DNA of 64,000 nt, from assembly GCA_900074885.1 (NCBI GenBank), contig FJUW01000020.1, positions 550,844 through 614,843 on the forward strand, written 5' to 3'. A model generated the notes under the pieces. That model was not told the origin of the DNA, made no database searches, and worked only from the letters and a program-made list of their open reading frames with translations. Positions 1-10,056 of this stretch are shown piece after piece. Each line of letters opens with the position of its first letter. The first letter of the stretch is position 1. The DNA comes from Rhynchosporium graminicola (lineage: Eukaryota; Ascomycota; Leotiomycetes; Helotiales; Ploettnerulaceae). A program made the translations under genes and the position numbers.

Positions 1-1
1 T

Positions 2-2609
2 TCCCGTCCACCATTTTCAACGGCAAAATGGGAACCTGGACCGTATATAGGTTCAGGTGAGGAGAAATTCGACTACAGTGGTTCAATCAGCACGGTCCAT
101 TTACAGAATGAACCATCATCAGAACAGTATGTCCAAAAAAAGGCAACGATAGGGCAACCCATTTATCCCCGAAACTGGCAAGGACATCAGCAAGACGAAG
201 TGTATCCTCCTCCAGCACCCAATTGGAGTCTTGGTCAACCACTTCCGCAATATCGACCAAACTTGGAAGATATGGATGATCCTTTTGACGTTTCCGAGGC
301 TGAGGATGAAATCGATACAGCAGATGAGCATTTTGACGTTTTACATGATGATCCTCATGATACTCACCTAAAGAGAAATGATCTCGGCATCATCGTAGCT
401 GTGCAAGCAGGCCAGGACAAGCAGGGGTTCAACCTCCGCTCCTTCGTGTCATTTATTGATCGACCCGATATGTTGGCAACATACATGCCATCTTCTCAAT
501 CAACTCCTTTGCGAGACCAGATGACTGCCAGGATATTCTGCCATTTCGTTAATGTCACCGGTCCTTGTATGTCACTGTTCGAGAGGCACCCTTCGAACCC
601 TGCGTTGATGTTCCAAGGAACGCCTGTTCCAAGATCACAGCAGCATATATGGGCTTGTAAGTTTTTGCTTTTTCCCTGAGGACCCTCGCTAAGACCCAAA
701 CAGATACGTTCCCAACTCTTGCGTTGAACAACTCTGCCTTGCTACATGCCATGCTTGCCATTGCAAGTCTTCACATCTCAAAGCTTCAAGGTGGGCCTAT
801 CACGGCATCATACAAACATTATGCACTTAGTCTTCGCCGGATCGCCAAGAGTGTCAGTCTACCGACACGGCGAGGGCACCCTGCCACACTTGCGGCAGCA
901 CTACTGCTTGCATTCTATGAGTGCTGGGCTGCAGATCATCAGAAATGGAGCAATCATCTCTTAGGCGCGAAACAACTTGTTAAAGAAATAGACTTCGCCG
1001 GGATGACGAGACAGATAAAGCGGAAGAAGGCACAGAAACAACGGGAAGTTCTGGAAAGAAACCACTACGTACATGAGCATGGTCTTGACTACGATTTTGA
1101 TGACCAGGATCAATTACAGGCACCTGATGAAATTGATGAGGGCATTATAGGAACTTTGATGGGTAGGAAAATTAGCTACGATGAGTACGGTCATATTATC
1201 GATGATGGCAGGAACTTTGGCTCTTGGGGAAAGGAGTACACGGTCAGAGATCTGGAAATTTACGAAACGCAACGTGACCTCTTTTGGTGGTATTGCAAAC
1301 AGGATACATATCAAAGTATTCTTGGAGGAGGGAAGCTCTTGTAAGATATTCTTCTTCTCGAGATATCTAACCTGGACTGATAATATGTAGCTTGGATTAT
1401 CCTTTCTGGAGCCATTGCCCACCACGAGCGCCATTAGGTCGTCTCAACGCTGTGTAAGTGTAATAAACATGCTGACGTATATGTTGCTAACAACATCAGT
1501 TACGGCACATTCGATCATATGATCCTTTTATTAGGACGATTGGCCAACTTCCAGGCCAAAGATCTGAAGAGGAAACGACTTGCTATGAAAGCCAATGGCG
1601 GCCGCTGGCAACCACCAGAATCCATGCGAGCGCAACAACCTGCAGCAACCCAGGACCAAAACAACAGCGCACCTCAAACTCCACCGCAAATGCCCAACTT
1701 CAGCGGCATGGTCCCTGACGTTCAAGAAGCCAAACTTCCCATGGGGTTCGAGCCTTCTAAAGACTCGCCCTCCAGCACACAAGGCGAGGAATTAGACTTA
1801 CACGCACAAACGCACGCTGCCAATGAAGAATGGCAAGAAATCCGTGATGGATTCGATCTGATCGAAAGCCACTTCGGGGAGGACTTTCAAGCCCTAGGTC
1901 CGGAATTCTCGGCGCCGATACAAACGCCATTCGGGCCAGCACTGCAATACAGAACGTATGGAATAGCGGGTATCTGGATGAACCTCTACATGGGACTCAT
2001 AACTTGCTATCGCTGCCACCCTTCCATGCCACCGGCGGCCATAATGGCAGCGGGTATCACGGCGCGTCAGACCGGTGTATTTGCGATCCAGCTAGGCAGG
2101 ATAGCGGCTGGCATCGCGCCAGATTTGAGTATGGCAGCAGAAGTCAACCCTGGTGTTGGAGCGGCTCTGATTGAGTCTTCAACCTGCATGTTCGTGTCTT
2201 CTATACAGGTAAGCCATCACGTTCCCACTTCTCCGTATGGTACTAATCATATCCGAATGAACAGCTGCAAGACGCTTCCCATCGCTCCTGGACAATCTGC
2301 CGGCTCCGCGACGTGGCTCGCCTGACCGGCTGGCAAACTGCCCTCGCGGTCGCACATGGCTGTGAAACAACATGGATGAAGATGGGCGCATTAGGTAAAG
2401 GACCCGTCTACGTGCGCACGCAAGAGCAGCGTATCGTCCCTGATATTTGGGCATCCTCGAGACGGATTGATCGTGCGTTGGAGGGGAAGACGACCGAGGA
2501 GCGCAGGGTCATTATTGAGAAGAGTGATCGTGTCCAGTATGCTCTCGGTGTGATGGGTCTTGAGGAGGATTTTGAGGCTCTAGGTTTGGACGATGGTGGG
2601 AGGAGGTAG
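2..2609 (+). CDS. Fungal-type transcription factor, C-terminal part (5' truncated by window)
   Basis: The frame is open from base 2, so the N-terminus, where a Zn2Cys6 cluster would be expected, lies outside the window. Five exons fit: 2-656, 704-1340, 1391-1453, 1500-2208 and 2265-2609. They keep one continuous phase (803 codons) with GT-AG introns of 46-56 nt. An acidic Asp/Glu-rich stretch precedes a helical region containing the motif SALLHAMLAIASLHIS and, further on, ECWAADHQKWSNHLLGAKQL. These are hallmarks of the fungal-specific transcription factor middle domain (Fungal_trans_2 type) found in zinc-cluster regulators. A Gln/Pro-rich linker separates two helical blocks, and the protein ends GLDDGGRR. 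It presumably acts in the nucleus; no target can be deduced. The gene converges on the proteasome gene with about 390 bp between the stops. The family assignment is good. The DNA-binding domain is inferred, not seen. Confidence 0.85.
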
Positions 2610-2998
2610 ATGAAGGAGGAGGTATTGTTTGTTTTGGTCGAAGCGAGGAAGGAGTTGAATTGGTGCTTGCTGAGAAGATTAGGTGATTAGAATGGGTGAT
2701 TATGATGGGGTACTTCTCATTTACTTGCTGCATTTAGCTGCGAGATTTGTTGCTTGATTGACCGAGTATTACATGTGCTTAAGCTCTTTTCACGAGCCAT
2801 TTCAAGCGCGCACATGCCATATTCAGCATTAGAAGTCCCTGATTTAATCATAGACCCGCCTTTTTAGCTACTGACTCGTCTTGCTCTCTCATATGCGAGG
2901 TGTGAAATGCTCTACTTTGTGTCTAATCCGATTTCATTTTTGGGCATCATAACTACGTAGCTTGAATATGCATGTCCTTCCTTCCCAACATCTCAGAC
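2610..2998. other. Convergent intergenic region (3' UTRs)
   Basis: This interval lies between two converging stop codons. It is AT-leaning and has no open frame of note, so it probably holds the two 3' untranslated regions. Confidence 0.6.
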
Positions 2999-3938
2999 TT
3001 AATTTGCTGGTAATCTCTCTACAACTGCGGCCATTTCCTCATCTGTGTAAATCCTGAATCCCTTGTCCTTGGTAACACTCGCCAGCTGCACGTTCTTTGA
3101 ATCAAGCTTCTCCTCCATAACTTGCTTCAGGGTCTTCAGAACCAACGTCTCGGCCTCCTCGATAGTAAGAGACTATGCAATGTTGTTAGTGAGTTTCCAA
3201 GTGCCTTGCCCAGCTCAAGTTCTGCACAGAAAGTGTACCACGTACCTTATGGAACTCATTCTGCAACTCAGCCTGCGCACCCTCCGATCCCGAACCAATA
3301 GCTTTCGCATCGTATCTGTAGAAAGTTCCACTGGGCTCCGCATGGTACAATTGTGGTCCATCTTCATCATATCCAGCGATCAACAACGCAACACCGAATG
3401 GCCTACTCATGATGCTCTCCTCGCCATCAGCTCCCTCTCCAAATCGCAATGCCAGATCACAGATAGCCTGCGTACAGCTCTCCACTCTCAGTGGCTCGTT
3501 GTAGTGGAAGGCGTGGTTCTGGGACTCGACACGGGCGTGCTCGACCATGCTGCGTGCGTCGGCTTGCAGCCCTGACATGGCGCATCCGATATGGCGGTCG
3601 ATTTCGACGATCTTCTCAACAGACGAAGTCTCGAGCAGGGTGGATGTGACGCGCTTCTCGACACCAAGGACTACACCGCCGCCTGTAGCTACGCCGATTG
3701 CGGTAGAGCCCAGCTTGATTGCTTCGAGGGAGTATTCGACTTGGAAGAGACGGCCTTCGGGGGAGAAGGTGCTGTGTTATATTAGAAGCTATTCGTTTTC
3801 TGGCAATCGAACTGATCGCAGAGTGTCATTTGGAACGTACTTGATACCCCGATCTGTGTATCATTAGCTTCTATTTCCAGACAATTCATTTTTGGGAGCT
3901 CATGTCTATTTACCATATTCAGAGCGGGCAATAAACAT
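2999..3938 (-). CDS. PUP2: 20S proteasome subunit alpha type-5
   Basis: This is an alpha-ring subunit of the 20S proteasome core, active in cytosol and nucleus. The exons on the minus strand are 3938-3914 (25 nt), 3853-3841 (only 13 nt), 3771-3246 and 3172-2999. They join in phase to 246 codons, the normal size for alpha-5. The spliced N-terminus reads [20 protein letters not shown], the invariant alpha-subunit start with the N-terminal gate helix, followed by [19 protein letters not shown]. The body has [17 protein letters not shown], and the C-terminal exon holds [20 protein letters not shown], characteristic of alpha-5 rather than other alpha subunits. Alpha subunits are not catalytic. The gene is divergent from GCP2 across 378 bp that must carry both promoters. 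The two tiny 5' exons are easily missed by automatic prediction. Confidence 0.95.
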
Positions 3939-4316
3939 CTTGACAACTTCTTGTGATCGATTCGAATTTGTTGGGCTGAAAGGATAGATGTGAAGCTGCG
4001 AGTACTTCTGTGGAGTGTCGTCAAATAAATTTCGAGTAGTTTCAAAGGTTGAAGTTGAGAAGGCGAGATGTCGAGTGCAAAGTGCTGTTGATGCTCTCCA
4101 GGCAAACGATTCCACGCAGCTCCCCAAGTTGGACCACGGCCTTGAGCTCAAAGCGGACTAGCTTCATTCAGTCGCGTTCAGCTCAGCTCAGCGCGTCCAC
4201 CGTAATTGAATGAAAACTAACATCAAGCTTCTAATCGAAATCTTCAACGAATCCTAGTTCCGGACTGTCTTGTCAACCATTCGAACGGCTCGGGATTGTG
4301 CGCAAATGTGATTACC
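3939..4316. promoter_or_regulatory. Divergent intergenic promoter region (proteasome alpha-5 / GCP2)
   Basis: These 378 bp separate two start codons facing away from each other, so both promoters and 5' UTRs must lie here. It contains the phased near-repeat TCAGCTCAGCTCAGCG around 4180, shortly upstream of the GCP2 start. I identified no specific factor site. Confidence 0.5.
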
Positions 4317-7197
4317 ATGTCGTCTTCGTCCCATGCTCGAATTCCATCCCGGACTGATCGCAGGACAACTACCGATAGTGGAAGTACACAACCCCGCGCC
4401 CCCTCAGGGCAGCAGGGTGGAAGTCGAAGTGAAAGGCCGGACCCAAGAAGGCAGCCATCCCCACAGCCTTCGACAACGACGAGCGGGCATAAGAGGACTG
4501 CATCTGGAGTAACACGCACGAGTAAGGGAGTGGAGGAGCGGAGGACAGAAAGAGTTCAGGTTACTACTAGGGAAACGATATCTTCAAGAACGAGAAGCCC
4601 AGAGAGGAGACCTGGGTCGACGCAGCCCCAGGAAAGACAGCGATCCGAACCCAGTCGGAATCATTCTGGGGACCATCGGCCGAAGCCCGTGAAAACGGAA
4701 GCACCTTCAGGTATGTCTCGCTCAAGAAGCGACGAGTTCTCGCAGTTTGAAGTCTGATACTCGAATGATAGCACCATGGGCTCCAGAGGCCTCTTTAGTT
4801 CCGCACACTTCAGCTCCTCTTGCCTCTCGAATATCCATACCTCCGCTTTCATCACAAGCTCCACTTGCTTTGCAGCCTCGTCCTCTACACGAGCTCAGTC
4901 TGGAGGTTCAAGAAGCGGCTATATTGGAGGACCTGTTATTTGTGTTCATGGGATATGAAGGCCAATACATTCGGTTTTCGAAAACTTATAATCCTGCTAT
5001 CGAGAAGGATCGCCTAGCTGGCCCGGGATTCAAGATTCAACCAGGCTTAGATCCAAGTCTACAGGATCTAACGATTACGATGCTGAAGATGGCGACTCAT
5101 TATGGAGCTGTAGATGCATTCGTGGAAGTCCAAAGTCGAGAAGAGTTTGGAGCGGTAAATCATGCGCTCTGCGCAGGAATACGGAAGCTTTTGCAGGACT
5201 ATTTGATATTGGTAGCCCAGTTGGAAACTCAATTCCTCACCAACCCGTCCTTCACATTACATGTTCTGAATCTCCACACTCTACCTACTAGTCATATGAT
5301 GTTCCAGATATATTCCTTGGCCCATGAAATACTGAAGCGAAATTCTATGCTTGAAGAAGATGAGGAGTCGGACGATGGCTATGATGACATTGAGAATATT
5401 CTTGAGAGTTTGCGCGAAGGTGGAGATCTCGGGCCTGGGAGTATACCGGGCAAGAAAATATGTAAGGGGGGAAGCGTCCTGGGACTCATCACTAAGCGCT
5501 TGGAATCCATGTCTGGAGATCCTGCTGCTCGTGCACTTTTGACATCATTGCTACGAGATGCGAGTCGTCCATACATGATGATGCTGAATGAATGGCTGCA
5601 CCACGGAAGTATCAAGGACCCACATGCTGAGTTCTTGGTTAGGGAACAGAAAAGCATAAGGCGTGAGAGATTGGAAGAGGATTACACGGATGAATATTGG
5701 GAGAGGCGGTATACCATACGAGATCACGATGTTCCACCACAGCTTGAAGGGGTTAAGGACAAGGTGTTGCTGGCTGGCAAATATCTGAACGTAGTTCGCG
5801 AGTGTGGTGGCGTTGATGTGAGCAAGGCTGTCACGGATGTCCCTCGATCGTTCGACGACAATCGATTCTTGGATAATGTCAACAGCGCCTATGCTCATGC
5901 CAACGAATCCTTGCTGAAGCTACTTTTGACGACGCATGCTCTACCAGCACGTTTGAGGTCATTAAAGCACTACTTCTTCCTTGATAGGTCCGATTTTTTC
6001 TCCTATTTCCTGGAACTTGGCACATCTGAACTCAGGAAACCAGTCAAGAACGTCAATACGAGCAAATTGCAGTCACTCCTTGACATCGTGCTAAGGCAGC
6101 CTGGTAGTGTAGCTGCGCAGGATCCCTTCAAGGAGGATATCAAAGTCGAAATGAACGAGATCAGCTTAACAAATTCATTGACAAGGGTCGTCAACATTTC
6201 GGGAATCGAGCAAGGCGAATCCCTTCAGACGCCAGCCACTCAGCCTTCGAACGAGAATGATAAAGCTGCAGTTGGGTTCACATCCCTGCAATTGGATTAC
6301 TCAGTCCCATTTCCGGTGTCGCTCGTCATCAGTAGAAAGACTGTATGGAGATACCAGGCATTATTTCGCTATCTTCTGTCTCTGCGGCATTTAGAGCAAC
6401 AGCTAGTGTCAAGCTGGCAGTCTCACAATAGATCCGCTAGTTGGGCTCACAAGAGTTCGAGTTCGTCCCTGGAGATGTGGAAACGGCGTGTTTTCACGCT
6501 TCGAGCTCGGATGCTCGTTTTCGTGCAACAGCTACTGTACTTCTGTACTGCAGAAGTCATCGAGCCAAATTGGCAGGCATTGATGGCTCGCCTAGTTGCC
6601 AAGGAAGATAGTAAGGGAGGCGCAACACCTGTGCGAACAGTCGATGAGCTTATGCAAGATCATGTTGACTTTTTAGATACGTGTCTTAAAGAATGCATGT
6701 TGACCAACAGCAGGCTTCTGAGAGTACGTTTGATCAATCCTCATATAGGCTGTACTAATTTTCGACAGATTCACTCCAAACTCATGCAAACATGCACATT
6801 CTTTGCATCATATACCGGCTGGTTAGCCAGGGAACTAGAAAAAACCGACGCAGACATGACGGGTGATGATAGGCCATCTACAATGAACAAGCAACATTGG
6901 GCTCGCTATCAAGCAGAAAAGGCCAATCGGCACGGCGACTCAGCAGGTAGTAGTGCCGCTCTAGTCTCTTTGACAGATGCCGCACGAGCAGAGAAGCTGG
7001 AGAAGATGTTTGAGACGATCAAAAAGTTCGAAGACAACTTCAGCAAACATCTCCAAATTCTCCTCGATGCACTGAATCACTATGCGGCAACAGAGACGGT
7101 AGTGCTGCTAGGCTTGTGTGCAAGGTTGAGTACCGCAAATCAGGGCACGCAGTATAGTGGTCTGAAGACTGATGAGGATATTGGTTCCCAGGTGTAA
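4317..7197 (+). CDS. Gamma-tubulin complex component 2 (Spc97/GCP2 family)
   Basis: This is a core subunit of the gamma-tubulin small complex that nucleates microtubules at the spindle pole body. Exons are 4317-4710, 4772-6723 and 6769-7197 (925 codons). The first 130 or so residues are a disordered Ser/Arg/Pro/Thr-rich tail. From about residue 180 the GCP N-terminal domain begins (ILEDLLFVFMGYEGQYI), followed by KKICKGGSVLGLITKRLESM, then the GCP2 signatures LNEWLHHGSI, EDYTDEYWERRYTI and LAGKYLNVVRECGG, and a C-terminal gamma-tubulin-binding domain with SLRHLEQQL. The ATG at 4317 is the first in frame. The last intron (6724-6768) is 45 nt long and contains no stop, so unspliced translation would insert 15 residues. 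Removing it restores the family match LTNSRLLRIHSKLM. The tyrosine/tryptophan-rich EDYTDEYW block favours GCP2 over GCP3. Confidence 0.93.
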
Positions 7198-8750
7198 ATT
7201 TTATTTTGTTTGGTAATATCGTGTGCTTTCGATGGTCGGGCGTTCTACGATATCCAGCACTGGTTTTCAGCGAAAGACGGAAGTGATGACGGCGTTCAGA
7301 TCTTGGTAAAGCATGTAAAATCAGGAATGTGGACTTTTGATGCGTGATTTCAAGTCCTTCGTTCCTAGCCAACGCGATATTACCAACTGTGGCAAAGTGA
7401 CCAACGCCATTAGCAGCACTAGATCAGCCACCACATTGATAATGATCAAAGACCCGACACCTTCCCATGTCCGGGACTGAACATGGATATTGTTGACAGT
7501 TCGTGGCGGGTTTAGTGCCGAGCGGACCAACTCTGCCTACAAAGAATGTGGAGCTTCCGGTTGCTGGTATTCCACAATTGTCATTGACGTTATCTGTGGT
7601 ATTTGAAACCCTGCCATCTTTATGATGGTACTCGCCCATGTTCGCAAGCAAGTCATGCAAGGTAACCGATCTGTGAGCGGGCTCGACCCTTCTCTTTACC
7701 AAGATCGAGGAGTACCATTGAATTCACGAATTTCGCCTGGCCATTGCCTTGTGAAGAGAGACATGGTGGAAGCCCACTCGTTTACCAAAACGGAAATGGT
7801 CGTAAAGTCCAGGTACTTGGAAAGATGAGTCGTCCAGGACTTGAAAATAATTGGAACGTGTAGGTGAAGAAATTCAAGTTGGCCATGTACGAGTTTCCAG
7901 GCGTCAGTGCTAGAATGTGTGAGCCAACATTTCATTGAGGGGGATTGAATATAAGTAGTGCCGAACGTGAGCATCATTCAAAGCAGCAGTGCAGGTCGCT
8001 AAACTGTTGCAACTTCTAGTAAACAAAATAAGCGACAATGGCTGAAAACAAACCCGCCGCTTCATACTATTGATCTGATCGCAAATTAATAATTTTGGTC
8101 TTAGTAGGTCATCAATTTACTTTACACTTCAAACGACGTTAATTTAGGTTTTGGTAATTGTCACTTGACTCACTTCTGAAGTACGTAGAAGAGTTCGACC
8201 TTGAAATCATGTACTACTGTTTGTTACCGGGCGAAACTGACTTGCAAGACATCTTGCAAGTGCTGATCAAAGAATTGGTTGTGTGACTACAATTTAGCTT
8301 TATCTGGTATAAAATCGATTCTCGCCTTTAGTTGTTATTATACCAAGATATCTACCATGAATGCTCAGCTGTTTATGACTCGAATATTACTGTTTTCAGA
8401 AGCCCCGCTTTTCCCTGGCTTCTTGAAATGCCGAGCGGTCTGTCCAGAAGTTGCGAAGTCCGATCTCACTAAAACGTCACAAGAGGCACAGTTACAAGCT
8501 GCATTTCGCGAACCAATCAATTCCCGATCTTTCACGAATCTTGCCATCTTATTGGGCAGTAGGGAACGGCACAAGCTGGAAAGAAGGTCAACACTTGCTC
8601 CCAGGGTAAGCAAACAGAATATATAAGTCCTAGAAATCCCCAACGATAAAGCTCAAAAAATCATCAGATAATTCAAACTTCTGCGCTTGCTTTCCTACAA
8701 TTGCCAACTCCCTCTAAGCTTCCCGCGCGAGTGCTGAACTGAACTTGAAG
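7198..8750. other. Intergenic region without a convincing gene
   Basis: Besides the possible relic at 7321-7977 (minus), the region has only short overlapping frames. The last 100 bp or so must hold the promoter and 5' UTR of the hydrolase at 8751. I see no repeat or RNA gene. Confidence 0.45.
7321..7977 (-). pseudogene. Possible degraded or partial membrane-protein gene
   Basis: Three neighbouring minus-strand frames look coding in composition. The first, 7977-7696, contains DFTTISVLVNEWASTMSLF. The second, 7702-7424, is Cys/Gly/Asn-rich and resembles an extracellular segment. The third, 7530-7321, ends in a good transmembrane helix (IIINVVADLVLLMALVTL), a basic tail and a stop. They sit in successive frames, which could mean two introns or frameshift decay. 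I could not find splice pairs that join all three cleanly. A possible acceptor, TTTGTAG, precedes the third block. I do not recognise the family. It could be a short real gene, the end of a decayed gene, or chance. Confidence 0.25.
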
Positions 8751-10056
8751 ATGGAATACCCGTGCAGCACGTTCAAGACTTCTCGCTCCTTCACCTACAA
8801 CTACGTCCATATCAAACCTTCCACCGACAAGCCTTATGTCCTCTTTCTCCATGGATTTCCATCCTCATCGTACGATTGGCGTCATCAAATTCCATACTTC
8901 CAAAAGAAAGGCTACGGAATCATTGCTCCTGACTTGCTCGGTTATGGCGCAACGTCGAAGCCACTTGACGTCAATTCGTACACTGGAAAAGCCATGGCCA
9001 ACGACATGTATGAATTGCTAAAGGCAGAGGGAATTGTGGAGGGTGTTTTCGGTGTAGCTCATGATTGGTATGTACTATTCCGGCGTTGCAACTCGAAGCT
9101 TTAAAGTACATTATTCCTACTAATACAATGGGTTAAGGGGATCATTCATTTTATCTCGCCTAGCAAATTACTATCCTCAACTACTCAGAAAACTCGCATT
9201 CCTGGATGTGGGTTATGTTTCGCCTGGCCATGGACTTACTGAAGAAATGGTCACCTTTGTGGACAAATCCATCAAGGAAGCTATGGGTTTTGAAGTATTT
9301 GGGTACTTCCGATTCTTCAATGAAGATGGTGCTACTGAACTGTTGAACAAGAATGTCAGTTCCTTTTCGTCGTCGGACTCGTTCCATCTGGACGACCTTT
9401 CTGGGTCAGGATTGCTGACAGTTTCTTGCTTGGCTTCAGATCGAGTCCGTACAATCGCTTTTTCATTCCACCGATGCTGAGTTGGGCAAGAAATACATGG
9501 GTGCTACGGGCGGTTTTCGCACATGGCTTAGCGAAGGGAAAGTCGCTGAGAAGGAAGCCTGGTTGAGTTTCAAGGTAAGGAAAATGCGATCTGAAATGCT
9601 CCTCAGTAACAGAGTATCGTGTCTAACTCGGGATCTACAGGATATTGAGCATGATCTCAAGCTTTTTGCGCCTGAAAATGGTGGTTATAGTGCCGCTATC
9701 AACTGGTACAAGGCCCAGCTACAGAACATCAATGCTGCAGACGAGAAAGGCACGTTCTCAAGTTTTCTTCTATCTCTCTTACTCTCTAGATTCAATCTAC
9801 TTGCCCTCCTAATACAAAATGGTAATTCATTATACTGATGAAGTCTATAGAAATTCCGGAAGTACATCATATCCTCCAGCAACCAACATTACTCATCAAC
9901 ACCACGAACTTCATCAGTGCGACCGCGGATTTTGCCAATCAGATGAAGCCATACGCATTAAAACTTGAGATCGAGCAGATCGAATCGGGACATTGGGTCA
10001 TGTTGGAGAGAAAGGACGAAGTCAACCAAATCCTAGGTAACTTTGTCGACAAGTAA
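8751..10056 (+). CDS. Alpha/beta hydrolase, epoxide hydrolase-like
   Basis: Five exons, 8751-9067, 9138-9354, 9440-9574, 9641-9749 and 9851-10056, join in phase to 328 codons, the usual size for soluble epoxide hydrolases. Visible elements are the oxyanion motif HGFPSSSYDW (about residue 33), DLLGYGATSKP, and the nucleophile elbow AHDWGS, with Asp near residue 105 as in epoxide hydrolases. A lid region follows, then a C-terminal SGHWVMLERKDEV with the catalytic His near residue 307. The expected reaction is hydrolysis of an epoxide to a diol; the substrate is unknown. Intron 4 (9750-9850) appears to use a GC donor (AAG|GCACGT), the only donor I found that keeps the frame with IPEVHHILQQP. At the position where the third catalytic acid is usual (T-x-D), I read T-N-F, so the charge relay may use another residue or be weakened. 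Confidence 0.87.

Noticed and set aside
8279..8643. Overlapping 90-115 codon frames on both strands before the hydrolase
   Set aside because: They have no protein-like features and overlap each other. This region is more likely promoter and 5' UTR.
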